A stretch of DNA of 64,000 bases from Prevotella sp. (GTDB lineage: Bacteria; Bacteroidota; Bacteroidia; Bacteroidales; Bacteroidaceae), in the NCBI GenBank assembly GCA_016287755.1, contig JAEEWT010000002.1, positions 1 through 64,000 of the forward strand, given 5' to 3'. The translations under genes were made by a program, and so were the position numbers. Shown one piece after another: positions 16,446 to 24,106 of this stretch (the first letter of the stretch is position 1; each line of letters starts with the position of its first letter). The notes under the pieces are model-generated. The model was not told where the DNA came from, did not search any database, and was given only the letters and a program-made list of their open reading frames with translations.

Positions 16446-17207
16446 ATGAAACTCATCAGTTGGAACGTAAACGGGCTGAGAGCCTGTGAAGGAAAGGGAT
16501 ACTTCAGTGAGGCATTCAAGACATTGGATGCTGATTTCTTCTGTCTGCAAGAAACGAAGATGCAGGCAGGACAGTTGGACTTGCAGTTCGAGGGTTATAC
16601 ATCGTACTGGAACTATGCCGAGAAGAAAGGCTATAGCGGAACGGCGATCTTCACCAAGCACCAACCACTGAACGTGAGCTATGGCATCGGTATTGACGAG
16701 CACGACCATGAGGGACGGGTAATCACCCTGGAGATGGAGGATTTCTATCTCGTTACGGTCTATACGCCGAACTCGCAAGACGGACTGAAGCGTCTCGACT
16801 ACCGCATGCAGTGGGAGGATGATTTCCTGGCTTATATCAAGGGATTGGATGCGAAGAAACCTGTGATATTCTGTGGCGACCTGAATGTGGCTCATCAGGA
16901 GATCGACCTGAAGAATCCCAAGACAAACCGTAAGAATGCGGGATTCACTGATGAGGAACGGGCGAAGTTCACTGTCTTGCTTAGCAATGGCTTCACCGAT
17001 TCGTTCCGTTTCTTCTACCCCGACATGGAGAATATCTACTCATGGTGGAGCTACCGCTTCAAAGCAAGAGAGAAGAACGCTGGGTGGCGCATCGACTACT
17101 TCGTCGTGTCGAACCGCATAGCCGACAAGATGCAGGATGCAAAGATCCATACGGAAATCTACGGCAGCGACCATTGCCCGGTGGAACTGGTAATAGATGA
17201 GAGATGA
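16446..17207 (+). CDS. xth: Exodeoxyribonuclease III (AP endonuclease)
   Basis: A 253-residue Mg-dependent base-excision-repair enzyme that cuts at abasic sites. Catalytic motifs of the exonuclease III family are all present: WNVNGLRAC at residues 5-13, LQETKMQ near 34, YTPNSQ near 107, GDLNVAH near 140, WWSYR near 198, and the terminal SDHCPV near 244. Length is normal. The start is fixed by the canonical [10 protein letters not shown]. This ATG is only 4 nt after the -7 box, so the mRNA is probably leaderless. Confidence 0.96.
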   Translation: MKLISWNVNGLRACEGKGYFSEAFKTLDADFFCLQETKMQAGQLDLQFEGYTSYWNYAEKKGYSGTAIFTKHQPLNVSYGIGIDEHDHEGRVITLEMEDFYLVTVYTPNSQDGLKRLDYRMQWEDDFLAYIKGLDAKKPVIFCGDLNVAHQEIDLKNPKTNRKNAGFTDEERAKFTVLLSNGFTDSFRFFYPDMENIYSWWSYRFKAREKNAGWRIDYFVVSNRIADKMQDAKIHTEIYGSDHCPVELVIDER

Positions 17208-17210
17208 TAA

Positions 17211-17237
17211 TTCGTCTAATTTGTCTAATTCGTAGAG
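17211..17237. repeat. 9-bp word repeat downstream of xth
   Basis: Units ttcgtctaa, tttgtctaa and ttcgtagag at 9-bp spacing, placed just after the xth stop. Confidence 0.6.
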
Positions 17238-17261
17238 AAAAAACGCTGAGAAGAATAAGAT

Positions 17262-17645
17262 ATGAAAGTAAAAGAATTATTGCAGACCTTTGAGTTCGAC
17301 GACCTCTTCCCAACCATCGCCATTATGTACCCTAACGCCAAGCGACATAAGCGTGAGTTCAAGGAAGCGTTCGACTTGCTCACCACGATGAGGGCCACCA
17401 GTAGTAAGCAAACGGTGCGGTATATGATTATTGAGGATCCCTTCTCGAAAGATAACTATTTCGGTGCGAAGGATTCGAACTTCAATACCTCGTGGGATGT
17501 ACTGTTGGGTAAGGAAGTGAAGCGCGACCAGTATGTCGATCTCACCGATGAAGAGATGGCGGCCAATATCATCATCAATGCCATCTTCATCAGTAAGTGT
17601 CCCAAAAGTTTTGAGGAGAATCAAAGGGCACTAAAAAGAGCGTAA
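17262..17645 (+). CDS. Small conserved-looking protein of unknown function
   Basis: A 127-residue protein that I do not recognise with confidence; it may belong to a small Bacteroidales DUF family. It has no signal peptide or membrane helix and is a mixed alpha/beta soluble protein. Notable patterns are a basic stretch (PNAKRHKREF) near residue 24, FNTSWDVLLGKEV near 77 and a C-terminal hydrophobic helix. It follows xth by 54 nt on the same strand and converges with the DUF4738 gene, leaving one base between the two stop codons. A cytoplasmic accessory protein is as far as the sequence goes. Confidence 0.6.
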   Translation: MKVKELLQTFEFDDLFPTIAIMYPNAKRHKREFKEAFDLLTTMRATSSKQTVRYMIIEDPFSKDNYFGAKDSNFNTSWDVLLGKEVKRDQYVDLTDEEMAANIIINAIFISKCPKSFEENQRALKRA

Positions 17646-17646
17646 C

Positions 17647-18216
17647 TTAAACGCCTTCCTCTTCTTCCTCAGGCACTTCCGTATCAATCTTCGTATCCCG
17701 CTTGATACCTACATCGCCCATACGACTGATGGTAAGGATGAGGGGGATATACTCGTCGCTCAGACGGTCGGGTGAGCCCACGCTGGCTCCCAGATAGAGG
17801 TTGTCGCCTTCGGCATGATCGAACACGATGCCCAACAAAGCACCTGTCTTCCTGGTGTTCTCGTCGAGGTAATCATTGAAACTCTTCTTGGAAAATACAC
17901 GATTGAAGAACTCCGATCCGTCGGCTCGCAACACACGGACACGGATCAGGTTATCGAAATAGGGATTACCCTGCTCATCCTTCACCTTCGGCAGACTGTC
18001 GGCCACGAAGCGGTGTACCTCCACTTTGTAGGTCTTGTCCAGCCAAGGCACATCATCCGTATGCTTGAACTCATCCATCTTAGCCGGTGCCTTTGGAGCC
18101 TGCTTCACAGGTTTCGGGGCAATAATCACATTCGATTGTTTCTTCTCGCTGCATGATAACACCAAACATGCTGCTATCAAGGCAGCTGCTATTCCCAAAC
18201 CACGTTTCATCTTCAT
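17647..18216 (-). CDS. DUF4738 lipoprotein
   Basis: About 189 residues with a lipoprotein signal (GIAAALIAACLVLSCSEKK), so anchored by a lipidated cysteine near residue 23. It matches the Bacteroidetes family DUF4738 (segments YKVEVHRFVADSLP and RVLRADGSEFFNRVFSKK); function unknown. The tail is an unusual acidic run of glutamates. The frame is open much further upstream, but that part overlaps the divergent promoter, so the ATG at 18216, or the one two codons later, is preferred. Confidence 0.7.
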   Translation of the reverse strand: MKMKRGLGIAAALIAACLVLSCSEKKQSNVIIAPKPVKQAPKAPAKMDEFKHTDDVPWLDKTYKVEVHRFVADSLPKVKDEQGNPYFDNLIRVRVLRADGSEFFNRVFSKKSFNDYLDENTRKTGALLGIVFDHAEGDNLYLGASVGSPDRLSDEYIPLILTISRMGDVGIKRDTKIDTEVPEEEEEGV

Positions 18217-18258
18217 GTATATCATATTTCTTATATTAACTAACATTTTGAAAGAAAA

Positions 18259-18290
18259 TTGTGATGAATGGCGAAAAATTACTATCTTTG
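18259..18290 (+). promoter_or_regulatory. Promoter of the DUF4230 operon
   Basis: -7 TATCTTTG at 18283-18290 with TTG at 18259-18261 and a 21-nt spacer. The ATG at 18311 follows with a leader of about 14 nt. Confidence 0.65.
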
Positions 18291-18310
18291 CAGTAAAAAT
18301 ATAAATCATC

Positions 18311-18979
18311 ATGAAACAAACAATACTGATTGCCGTGCTCACGATGTTCCTCATTGCATCCTGCACCGACAACAAACCAACGGCTCAGGAACCAGCACCC
18401 ATCGACACCATACCCATGATGGTGATGCAGATACAGAAATGTGCGAAGCTGCATACAGCCGAGGTTCATGTACACAAGATCGTGACTCACGACGATCAGA
18501 TGAAGCTCAAGGGTTCGTTCCTGCAGAAGGAGTTCAACATCATCCTACCCGTAGGACAGCGGAAGATTGCCATTCCTATGGACGCAACGCTGAAGGCATC
18601 GGTGGATTTCAGTAGCTTCTCAGAGAAGAACATCAAACGTCATGGTGACAAGATTGAAATATTACTGCCCGATCCGAAGGTGGAGCTGACCAGCAGTAAG
18701 ATCAATCATGCGGAGATCAAGAAACAGGTGTCTATCCTCCGTGCCAACTTCTCGGATGCTGAGATGGCCAACTACGAAAACCAAGGACGTGCTGCCATCA
18801 TCAACGATATTCCCCGGATGAACATCATCCCGCAGGCACAGGCCAGTGCCGCCAATATCATCATCCCGATGATTGTGGCCATGGGCTACCCCGAAGAGAA
18901 TATCACCGTGTCCTTCCGAAAGCAGTTCTCGGTGAAGGATCTCCCCACATTGTTTGACGCTAAATCCATTGCACGATGA
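18311..18979 (+). CDS. DUF4230 lipoprotein
   Basis: A 222-residue lipoprotein (lipobox FLIASC, Cys near 18) of family DUF4230, function unknown. The family core is visible as KLHTAEVHVHKIVTHDD followed by RKIAIPMDATLKASVDFS and ILLPDPKVELTSSKI. Its stop overlaps the start of a second DUF4230 protein (ATGA), so the pair is translated together and may form a complex or arise from duplication. Confidence 0.75.
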   Translation: MKQTILIAVLTMFLIASCTDNKPTAQEPAPIDTIPMMVMQIQKCAKLHTAEVHVHKIVTHDDQMKLKGSFLQKEFNIILPVGQRKIAIPMDATLKASVDFSSFSEKNIKRHGDKIEILLPDPKVELTSSKINHAEIKKQVSILRANFSDAEMANYENQGRAAIINDIPRMNIIPQAQASAANIIIPMIVAMGYPEENITVSFRKQFSVKDLPTLFDAKSIAR

Positions 18980-19734
18980 CCAAGAAGGAAGCTACTCCCA
19001 AAAAGACTTCTTCGGTGTCTAAGAAGACAACAAAGACTACGAAGAAAAAGCAGGCACAGCAAAACGCTGATCCCACACAAGAGGAGATCACCAAAGGGAT
19101 AGAGAATGTGCTTACGTCGTTGTTCGAGATGCTGGGGAAAGCCAGTAAGTGGACCATCATCGCCATCCTGGCCATCATCCTCCTCATCGTGGGGATTGGC
19201 TACTATACCTTATATAGAGTAACCGATGCCTCTGCTTCTATTGAGATCGACCAACGTATCGGGATTACACCTACTCAGGTGAAGTCGATGAAGGATATCG
19301 GACAATGGGAATTCCTCTCGATTGCCGACGAGGAGATGATTGATACTACGCGCAACGGATTCTTCACCGACGATCAGCTCATCCGCATCTATTATGGTAC
19401 CCTGCGACTGGGAATCGACATGAATGAGGTGGCAGCCGACTGGATCAAAAAGGAGAAGGACAGTATCGTGGTGACCTTACCGCCCATCAAGCTCCTTGAT
19501 GAACGGTTCATTGACGAGGCACGCACCAAGTCGTTCTTCGAATCGGGCAAGTGGACCGATGGTGACCGTGAGCTGATGTACAAACGTGCATACCAGCGCA
19601 TGAAGGATCGCTGCATGACCAAAGAGAATATTGCCAGTGCCGAACAGAACGCCACTCGCCAGTTCTACCAGCTCATGCGATCAATGGGCTTCGATCAAGT
19701 AAAAGTAATAGTGAATAGTGATGGAAAGGATTAA
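18976..19734 (+). CDS. DUF4230 membrane protein with lysine-rich N-terminus
   Basis: A 252-residue protein with a strongly basic N-terminus (about 13 lysines in the first 30 residues), one membrane helix (residues 55-74) and a C-terminal DUF4230-like domain (QWEFLSIADEEMID, then IRIYYGTLRLGIDM and VVTLPPIKLLDERF). The basic tail would lie in the cytoplasm and the domain in the periplasm. It overlaps the previous gene by 4 nt and the next by 14 nt. Its C-terminal codons lie in a short agtaatagtgaatagtg word run. Confidence 0.7.
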   Translation: MTKKEATPKKTSSVSKKTTKTTKKKQAQQNADPTQEEITKGIENVLTSLFEMLGKASKWTIIAILAIILLIVGIGYYTLYRVTDASASIEIDQRIGITPTQVKSMKDIGQWEFLSIADEEMIDTTRNGFFTDDQLIRIYYGTLRLGIDMNEVAADWIKKEKDSIVVTLPPIKLLDERFIDEARTKSFFESGKWTDGDRELMYKRAYQRMKDRCMTKENIASAEQNATRQFYQLMRSMGFDQVKVIVNSDGKD

Positions 19735-21100
19735 CCAGATTTTGATAGATATTAGCGGTTTCCTCTGGGGCTGGCCGATGATCATATTGTTGTTGGGAAC
19801 GCATGTGTTCCTAACCATTCGATTGAAATTCCCGCAACGTTATCTGTGGACGGCCATCAAGCTGAGTGTTCGGAAGGACAAGGGATCGAAAGGTGATGTG
19901 TCGCAGTTCGGTGCCTTGGCTACTGCCTTGGCTGCCACCATCGGTACAGGAAACATCGTGGGCGTGGCTACGGCTGTTGCCTTAGGCGGTCCTGGTGCTG
20001 TACTTTGGTGCTGGCTTACCGGTTTGTTCGGTATTTCCACGAAGTATGCTGAAGGACTGCTGGCCGTGAAGTATCGCGAGAAGACACCACAGGGACGCAT
20101 GCTGGGCGGTCCGATGTACGCATTGGAAAAAGGTCTGGGCTGGAAGGGTATGGCCATTCTCTTTGCTGTGTTCACCGCCATCGCCTCCTTCGGTATTGGT
20201 AACACCGTACAGGCTAACGCCATTGCCACCCTGACCTTCGAAACCTATAGCATTTCGCCCTATATCACGGGAATTGTAATCATGCTGCTGACAGGTGCTG
20301 TGGTTCTGGGCGGTATCAAGAGCATCGCAAGGGTTTGTATGATGCTCGTTCCTTTCATGGCCTTCTTCTATGTCATCGGCTGCATCGTCATCCTCTTCAT
20401 GAATGGCGCGTATGTGTGGCCGGCACTGAAGCTGATCTGTGAAGCAGCGTTCTCTCCACAGGCTGCAGGTGGTGGCTTTATAGGTGGAACAGTGATGATG
20501 GCTGCCCGTTATGGTATTGCCCGCGGACTCTTCTCAAACGAGTCGGGTATGGGTAGTGCACCCATCGTGGCATCAGCAGCTCAGACTCGCAATCCTGTAC
20601 GCCAGGCTTTGGTTTCTTCCAGCGGTACCTTCTGGGATACAGTAGTGATCTGTGCCCTTACCGGACTGGTCATCGTGAGCAGTATCATTGCCTATCCGGA
20701 TATCTCCTACGAGAACGGAGCCGCCCTTACCAAGGTGGCCTTCAGTAAGATTCCTTATATCGGAGCGCCCTTGCTCACCTTCGGTCTGCTCACCTTCGCC
20801 TTCTCCACCATCCTCGGATGGGAGCTCTATGGGGAACGTGCTGTGGAATACTTAGGAAACCTCGGGAAGCAATCGCCAGAATCAAAGTTCCAGGCTAAGA
20901 ATATCTACCGCATCCTGTATATCATCGCCATCTTTATTGGAGCCGTGATGAACCTGACCGTCGTATGGAACCTGGCCGACTGCATGAATGCGCTCATGGC
21001 CATCCCGAACCTCCTCTCCCTCCTCTTCCTCAGCGGCGTGCTGGTCAAAGAAACCAGACATTATCTGTGGGAAGACCGACTGGATAAGGATATGGAATAA
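19721..21100 (+). CDS. Sodium:alanine symporter family (AGCS) transporter
   Basis: A 459-residue inner-membrane amino-acid carrier that takes up alanine or glycine with Na+. Family marks: GALATALAATIGTGNIVGVATAV near residue 65, the AGCS signature region around PGAVLWCWLTGLFG near 90, and FSNESGMGSAPI near 272 in the substrate/Na+ site. About ten membrane helices are visible. The ATG at 19721 is chosen; a GTG one codon earlier is an alternative. The start lies 14 nt inside the preceding gene. Confidence 0.93.
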   Translation: MERINQILIDISGFLWGWPMIILLLGTHVFLTIRLKFPQRYLWTAIKLSVRKDKGSKGDVSQFGALATALAATIGTGNIVGVATAVALGGPGAVLWCWLTGLFGISTKYAEGLLAVKYREKTPQGRMLGGPMYALEKGLGWKGMAILFAVFTAIASFGIGNTVQANAIATLTFETYSISPYITGIVIMLLTGAVVLGGIKSIARVCMMLVPFMAFFYVIGCIVILFMNGAYVWPALKLICEAAFSPQAAGGGFIGGTVMMAARYGIARGLFSNESGMGSAPIVASAAQTRNPVRQALVSSSGTFWDTVVICALTGLVIVSSIIAYPDISYENGAALTKVAFSKIPYIGAPLLTFGLLTFAFSTILGWELYGERAVEYLGNLGKQSPESKFQAKNIYRILYIIAIFIGAVMNLTVVWNLADCMNALMAIPNLLSLLFLSGVLVKETRHYLWEDRLDKDME

Positions 21101-21118
21101 AAGCAAAGGGAAAGAAGA

Positions 21119-21739
21119 ATGAACTTGTTCGACCTGCTATTTCTGGCAGTAGCCTTGGCTATGGACTGCTTCACGGTGTCGATGGTGAGTGGGGCCATCC
21201 TGGGTCATGGGGACAGGCACTTGACCCAGGATGGGGTCAACGGTCCTGTCCCCACGACCCATTGGAAGGTGATCCTGCAGATCAGTTTCCTGTTCGGCTT
21301 GTTCCAGGCAATGATGCCTTTGTTGGGATGGCTGGGAACGACCTACGTACAGCAGTATATCGAGGCATACGACCATTGGATTGCCTTCGGACTGCTGGCT
21401 TTCATCGGTATCAGGATGATTCGCGAGGCGTTTATGCCTGAAGAGGAACGGTTCTTCAATCCCCGTAAGCTGCGCACACAAATCCTACTGGCCATAGCCA
21501 CCAGTATTGATGCCTTGGCCGTAGGAATCTCATTTGTGTGTACAGGTTACCAAACCCTGGAGAGTCTTACCCTACCCCTCTGGATCATCGGTCTTACCTC
21601 CTTTGTGTTCTCCATCGTCGGGAACCTGCTTGGCATTCGCTTCGGTAAGCTCACGCATCGCATCAAGCCCGAACTGTTTGGAGGCATTATCCTGATTGCC
21701 ATCGGGTGCAAGATTCTATATACGCACCTCTGTCTTTAA
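21119..21739 (+). CDS. mntP: MntP manganese efflux pump
   Basis: A 206-residue membrane exporter of Mn2+ with six helices. Two conserved acidic helices are visible: ALAMDCFTVSMVSG near residue 12 and ATSIDALAVGISF near 126, each with the essential aspartate. The loop after the first helix (GHGDRHLTQDGVNGPVPTTHWK, about 30-51) is longer than usual by roughly 15 residues and is encoded by an overlapping pair of perfect inverted repeats. The gene follows the symporter by 18 nt and converges directly on the GH31 gene. Confidence 0.88.
   Translation: MNLFDLLFLAVALAMDCFTVSMVSGAILGHGDRHLTQDGVNGPVPTTHWKVILQISFLFGLFQAMMPLLGWLGTTYVQQYIEAYDHWIAFGLLAFIGIRMIREAFMPEEERFFNPRKLRTQILLAIATSIDALAVGISFVCTGYQTLESLTLPLWIIGLTSFVFSIVGNLLGIRFGKLTHRIKPELFGGIILIAIGCKILYTHLCL
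21195..21253. repeat. Interlocked inverted repeats inside mntP
   Basis: ccatcctgggtca (21195-21207) pairs perfectly with tgacccaggatgg (21222-21234). tggggacagg (21208-21217) pairs perfectly with cctgtcccca (21244-21253). The two pairs overlap like a pseudoknot. The segment keeps the mntP reading frame and falls in a hydrophilic loop. Confidence 0.85.
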
Positions 21740-24076
21740 TCACTTCTCAACAACCTGCACCTTCGTATCTCCGGGTTTGAAGAGCAAGCCCTTGCAGGAC
21801 TTGGCATCTGCCTTATAAGCTTTCCACTCCACTTTGTCCCACTCAATCTTGTCAGTACGCTGGGCAAGAGGTACATGAGGAATCAGCGAGCCATCGCGAA
21901 CCAGGATGATACACGGAATCTTCCCAGCCTCGATCTCTTGATAACCACCTTCATAAACCTTACCAGTCTGGTAGTCAATCCACTTGCCCTTTGGCAGATA
22001 GCAGGTACGACTGTTTCCGCTCTCCAGTAAAGGAGCCACCAGCATCTGACTGCCGAACATATATTCATCTTCCACTAACCATGCACCTGGATCATTGGGG
22101 AACTCCACCAAGAGCGCCCGCACCATGGGCAGACCGCGTTCTGAACAGTCTTTTGCCTGTGCATAGACATAAGGCATCAGTTTATATTTCATCTCAGCAC
22201 ATTCGCGGAACGCATCAGTGAAGTTCTCGGAGATCAGCCAAGGCTCCGTAGGAGGAGCGCCATGGGCTCTTGTATGGGATGAGAGGAAGCCGAAGGGCAG
22301 CCAACGGCGGTAGATATCCTCAGGACTGGCTGTGACGAAACCGCCCATGTCATGACTCCAGAAAGAGAAGCCGCTAAGACCGAAACTCAGTCCGCCACGC
22401 AGATCACCCAACATTCCGGTATTGGTAGTCGCCGCATCACCACCCCAATGCAGGGCATAACGCTGCGAACCGGCCCAAGCCGAACGTGCCCAGATAATGC
22501 CATTGCCAGGGTATTGTTGTTCCACAGCTTCCCAGAGTGCTTTGTTATAGCGTAACGGATAGAGGTTATGCTCATACAAACCACCCTTACCACTGTGATA
22601 GAATCCGTTGTAGGGAGCCGCCTCACCGAAGTCGCATTTGATGGTAGATACGCCTTGCTTCAACAAACCGAGAATCTTCGACTGGTACCACGTTACTGTT
22701 TCGGGATTGGAGAAATCGAGAATCGCATCTTCCACTGGCATACCGCCCGTGGCATTTACCACGTGGAGACCTTTCTCAATGATCTCCGGGAAGAAACGGT
22801 TCTTCGGCGTGAAATAAGGTAACTGCCACAGACAAGTATGGAAACCATCGTCGGCCAGCTGCTTCAACATCTTCACCGGATTCTTGAAACGGTTCTTCGA
22901 GAACTCATAGTCGCATTGCCAATCCACATCGAACCACCCTGTGTCGAAATGAATCACATCGGCAGGAATACGATGGCTACGCAACTGATGGGCAATCTCC
23001 AGTCCTTCCTCCTGAGAGAAATAAGTAATACGACTCATCCAGGTACCAAAGCTCCATAGGGGAAGCATCGGACTCTTTCCTGTTACGTTGGTATATTCAT
23101 CCAGGATCTCTTTCGGCTCACCGAAGAAAAGGAAGAGGTCGATCTGCTCATCAGCCATGAACAGACGCTGTGCACCGATATAGCTCTGACCGAAGTCGCA
23201 GGTGACCGGTGCCGAGGTATGCATGAACACCCCATAGCCCCGATTCGAGAAATAGAACGGAACCGGCTTATACTGACCGTCACTTTCGGGTCCTTGCGGA
23301 TCGGTAACAGAAAGATGCACCTTCTGTCCTACCTTATTAAGCGAGGTGAACGACTCACCGCAGCCATAGATACGCTCATTGGGAGCAAGCGTGAACACCG
23401 GGTTTACGCTCCTACTGTTATCCGATCCCCTTTTAATGAATGAGAAAGGAAGCAGTTTGATCTGTGAAGAGTCGTTATCGATGATATGGCGTGTCTGCGT
23501 AAGCACCTTCCCCTTAGCATCCTTGACTACGATGCGCCATGGATATTTCTGTACCTCAACAGAACCGAACGCACTACTATAGGTAATCTTCCCATCATCT
23601 TCTCCCCTCTTGATGGAGAGGTTAGGAGTGGTTCTCTTTTTGAATGCCTCGCAGAACATCACGTCATCCTGATCATTGTCTCTCGGTTCCACAGGGGTTG
23701 TCAGCATCGTGATTCTGACTGTCCTGGGTGTGATGAACGCTATTTTGATTCTCAATTCAGGATCATTCACATAGGCTGCATCAGGGAAATCGAGCATCTG
23801 CATGCGCACAGGCCAATAGCCGTTGAGGTTAAATGCCTGGCGTGGTGACAAGCGATAACGTTTCCACTGCACCGATCCTTCTCCCTTTGCTGCATCGAAG
23901 CTCGTGAGTGAATCAGCCAGGAAATAAGTGTTCGACAGATCACTGAAATCTGTTGACACATCTTTCGGCATACACTGCAGGTACTGAACACCTGCGTTGG
24001 TCTGGATCTGTGCAGCTACACTGCTCAATGTCAAATGACAGATGATAAATGATAAAGCTATCAGGTACCTTTTCAT
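21740..24076 (-). CDS. GH31 alpha-xylosidase-like glycosidase
   Basis: A 778-residue secreted glycoside hydrolase of family 31 (YicI-like alpha-xylosidase or alpha-glucosidase). The Sec signal peptide (SFIICHLTLSSVAAQ) is partly encoded by a 7-bp word repeat. After an N-terminal beta domain the catalytic barrel shows the nucleophile in TIKCDFGEA near residue 481 and the acid/base Asp in HWGGDAATT near 545. WSFGTWMSR and HFDTGWFDVDWQCDYEF are typical of the alpha-xylosidase subgroup. It would release alpha-1,6-linked xylose from oligosaccharides in the periplasm or on the surface. It is last in a four-gene glycosidase run and the stop abuts mntP. Confidence 0.9.
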   Translation of the reverse strand: MKRYLIALSFIICHLTLSSVAAQIQTNAGVQYLQCMPKDVSTDFSDLSNTYFLADSLTSFDAAKGEGSVQWKRYRLSPRQAFNLNGYWPVRMQMLDFPDAAYVNDPELRIKIAFITPRTVRITMLTTPVEPRDNDQDDVMFCEAFKKRTTPNLSIKRGEDDGKITYSSAFGSVEVQKYPWRIVVKDAKGKVLTQTRHIIDNDSSQIKLLPFSFIKRGSDNSRSVNPVFTLAPNERIYGCGESFTSLNKVGQKVHLSVTDPQGPESDGQYKPVPFYFSNRGYGVFMHTSAPVTCDFGQSYIGAQRLFMADEQIDLFLFFGEPKEILDEYTNVTGKSPMLPLWSFGTWMSRITYFSQEEGLEIAHQLRSHRIPADVIHFDTGWFDVDWQCDYEFSKNRFKNPVKMLKQLADDGFHTCLWQLPYFTPKNRFFPEIIEKGLHVVNATGGMPVEDAILDFSNPETVTWYQSKILGLLKQGVSTIKCDFGEAAPYNGFYHSGKGGLYEHNLYPLRYNKALWEAVEQQYPGNGIIWARSAWAGSQRYALHWGGDAATTNTGMLGDLRGGLSFGLSGFSFWSHDMGGFVTASPEDIYRRWLPFGFLSSHTRAHGAPPTEPWLISENFTDAFRECAEMKYKLMPYVYAQAKDCSERGLPMVRALLVEFPNDPGAWLVEDEYMFGSQMLVAPLLESGNSRTCYLPKGKWIDYQTGKVYEGGYQEIEAGKIPCIILVRDGSLIPHVPLAQRTDKIEWDKVEWKAYKADAKSCKGLLFKPGDTKVQVVEK

Positions 24077-24106
24077 AATTCATGATGCTTAATGCACAAT
24101 GTTTAA
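24027..24106. repeat. Two 7-bp word arrays at the GH31 / GH2 boundary
   Basis: First array 24027-24054: aatgtca, aatgaca, gatgata, aatgata. It encodes part of the GH31 signal peptide (IICHLTL). Second array 24072-24106: ttcataa, ttcatga, tgcttaa, tgcacaa, tgtttaa. It covers the GH31 start codon, the 12-nt gap, and the GH2 stop and last codons. Confidence 0.75.
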
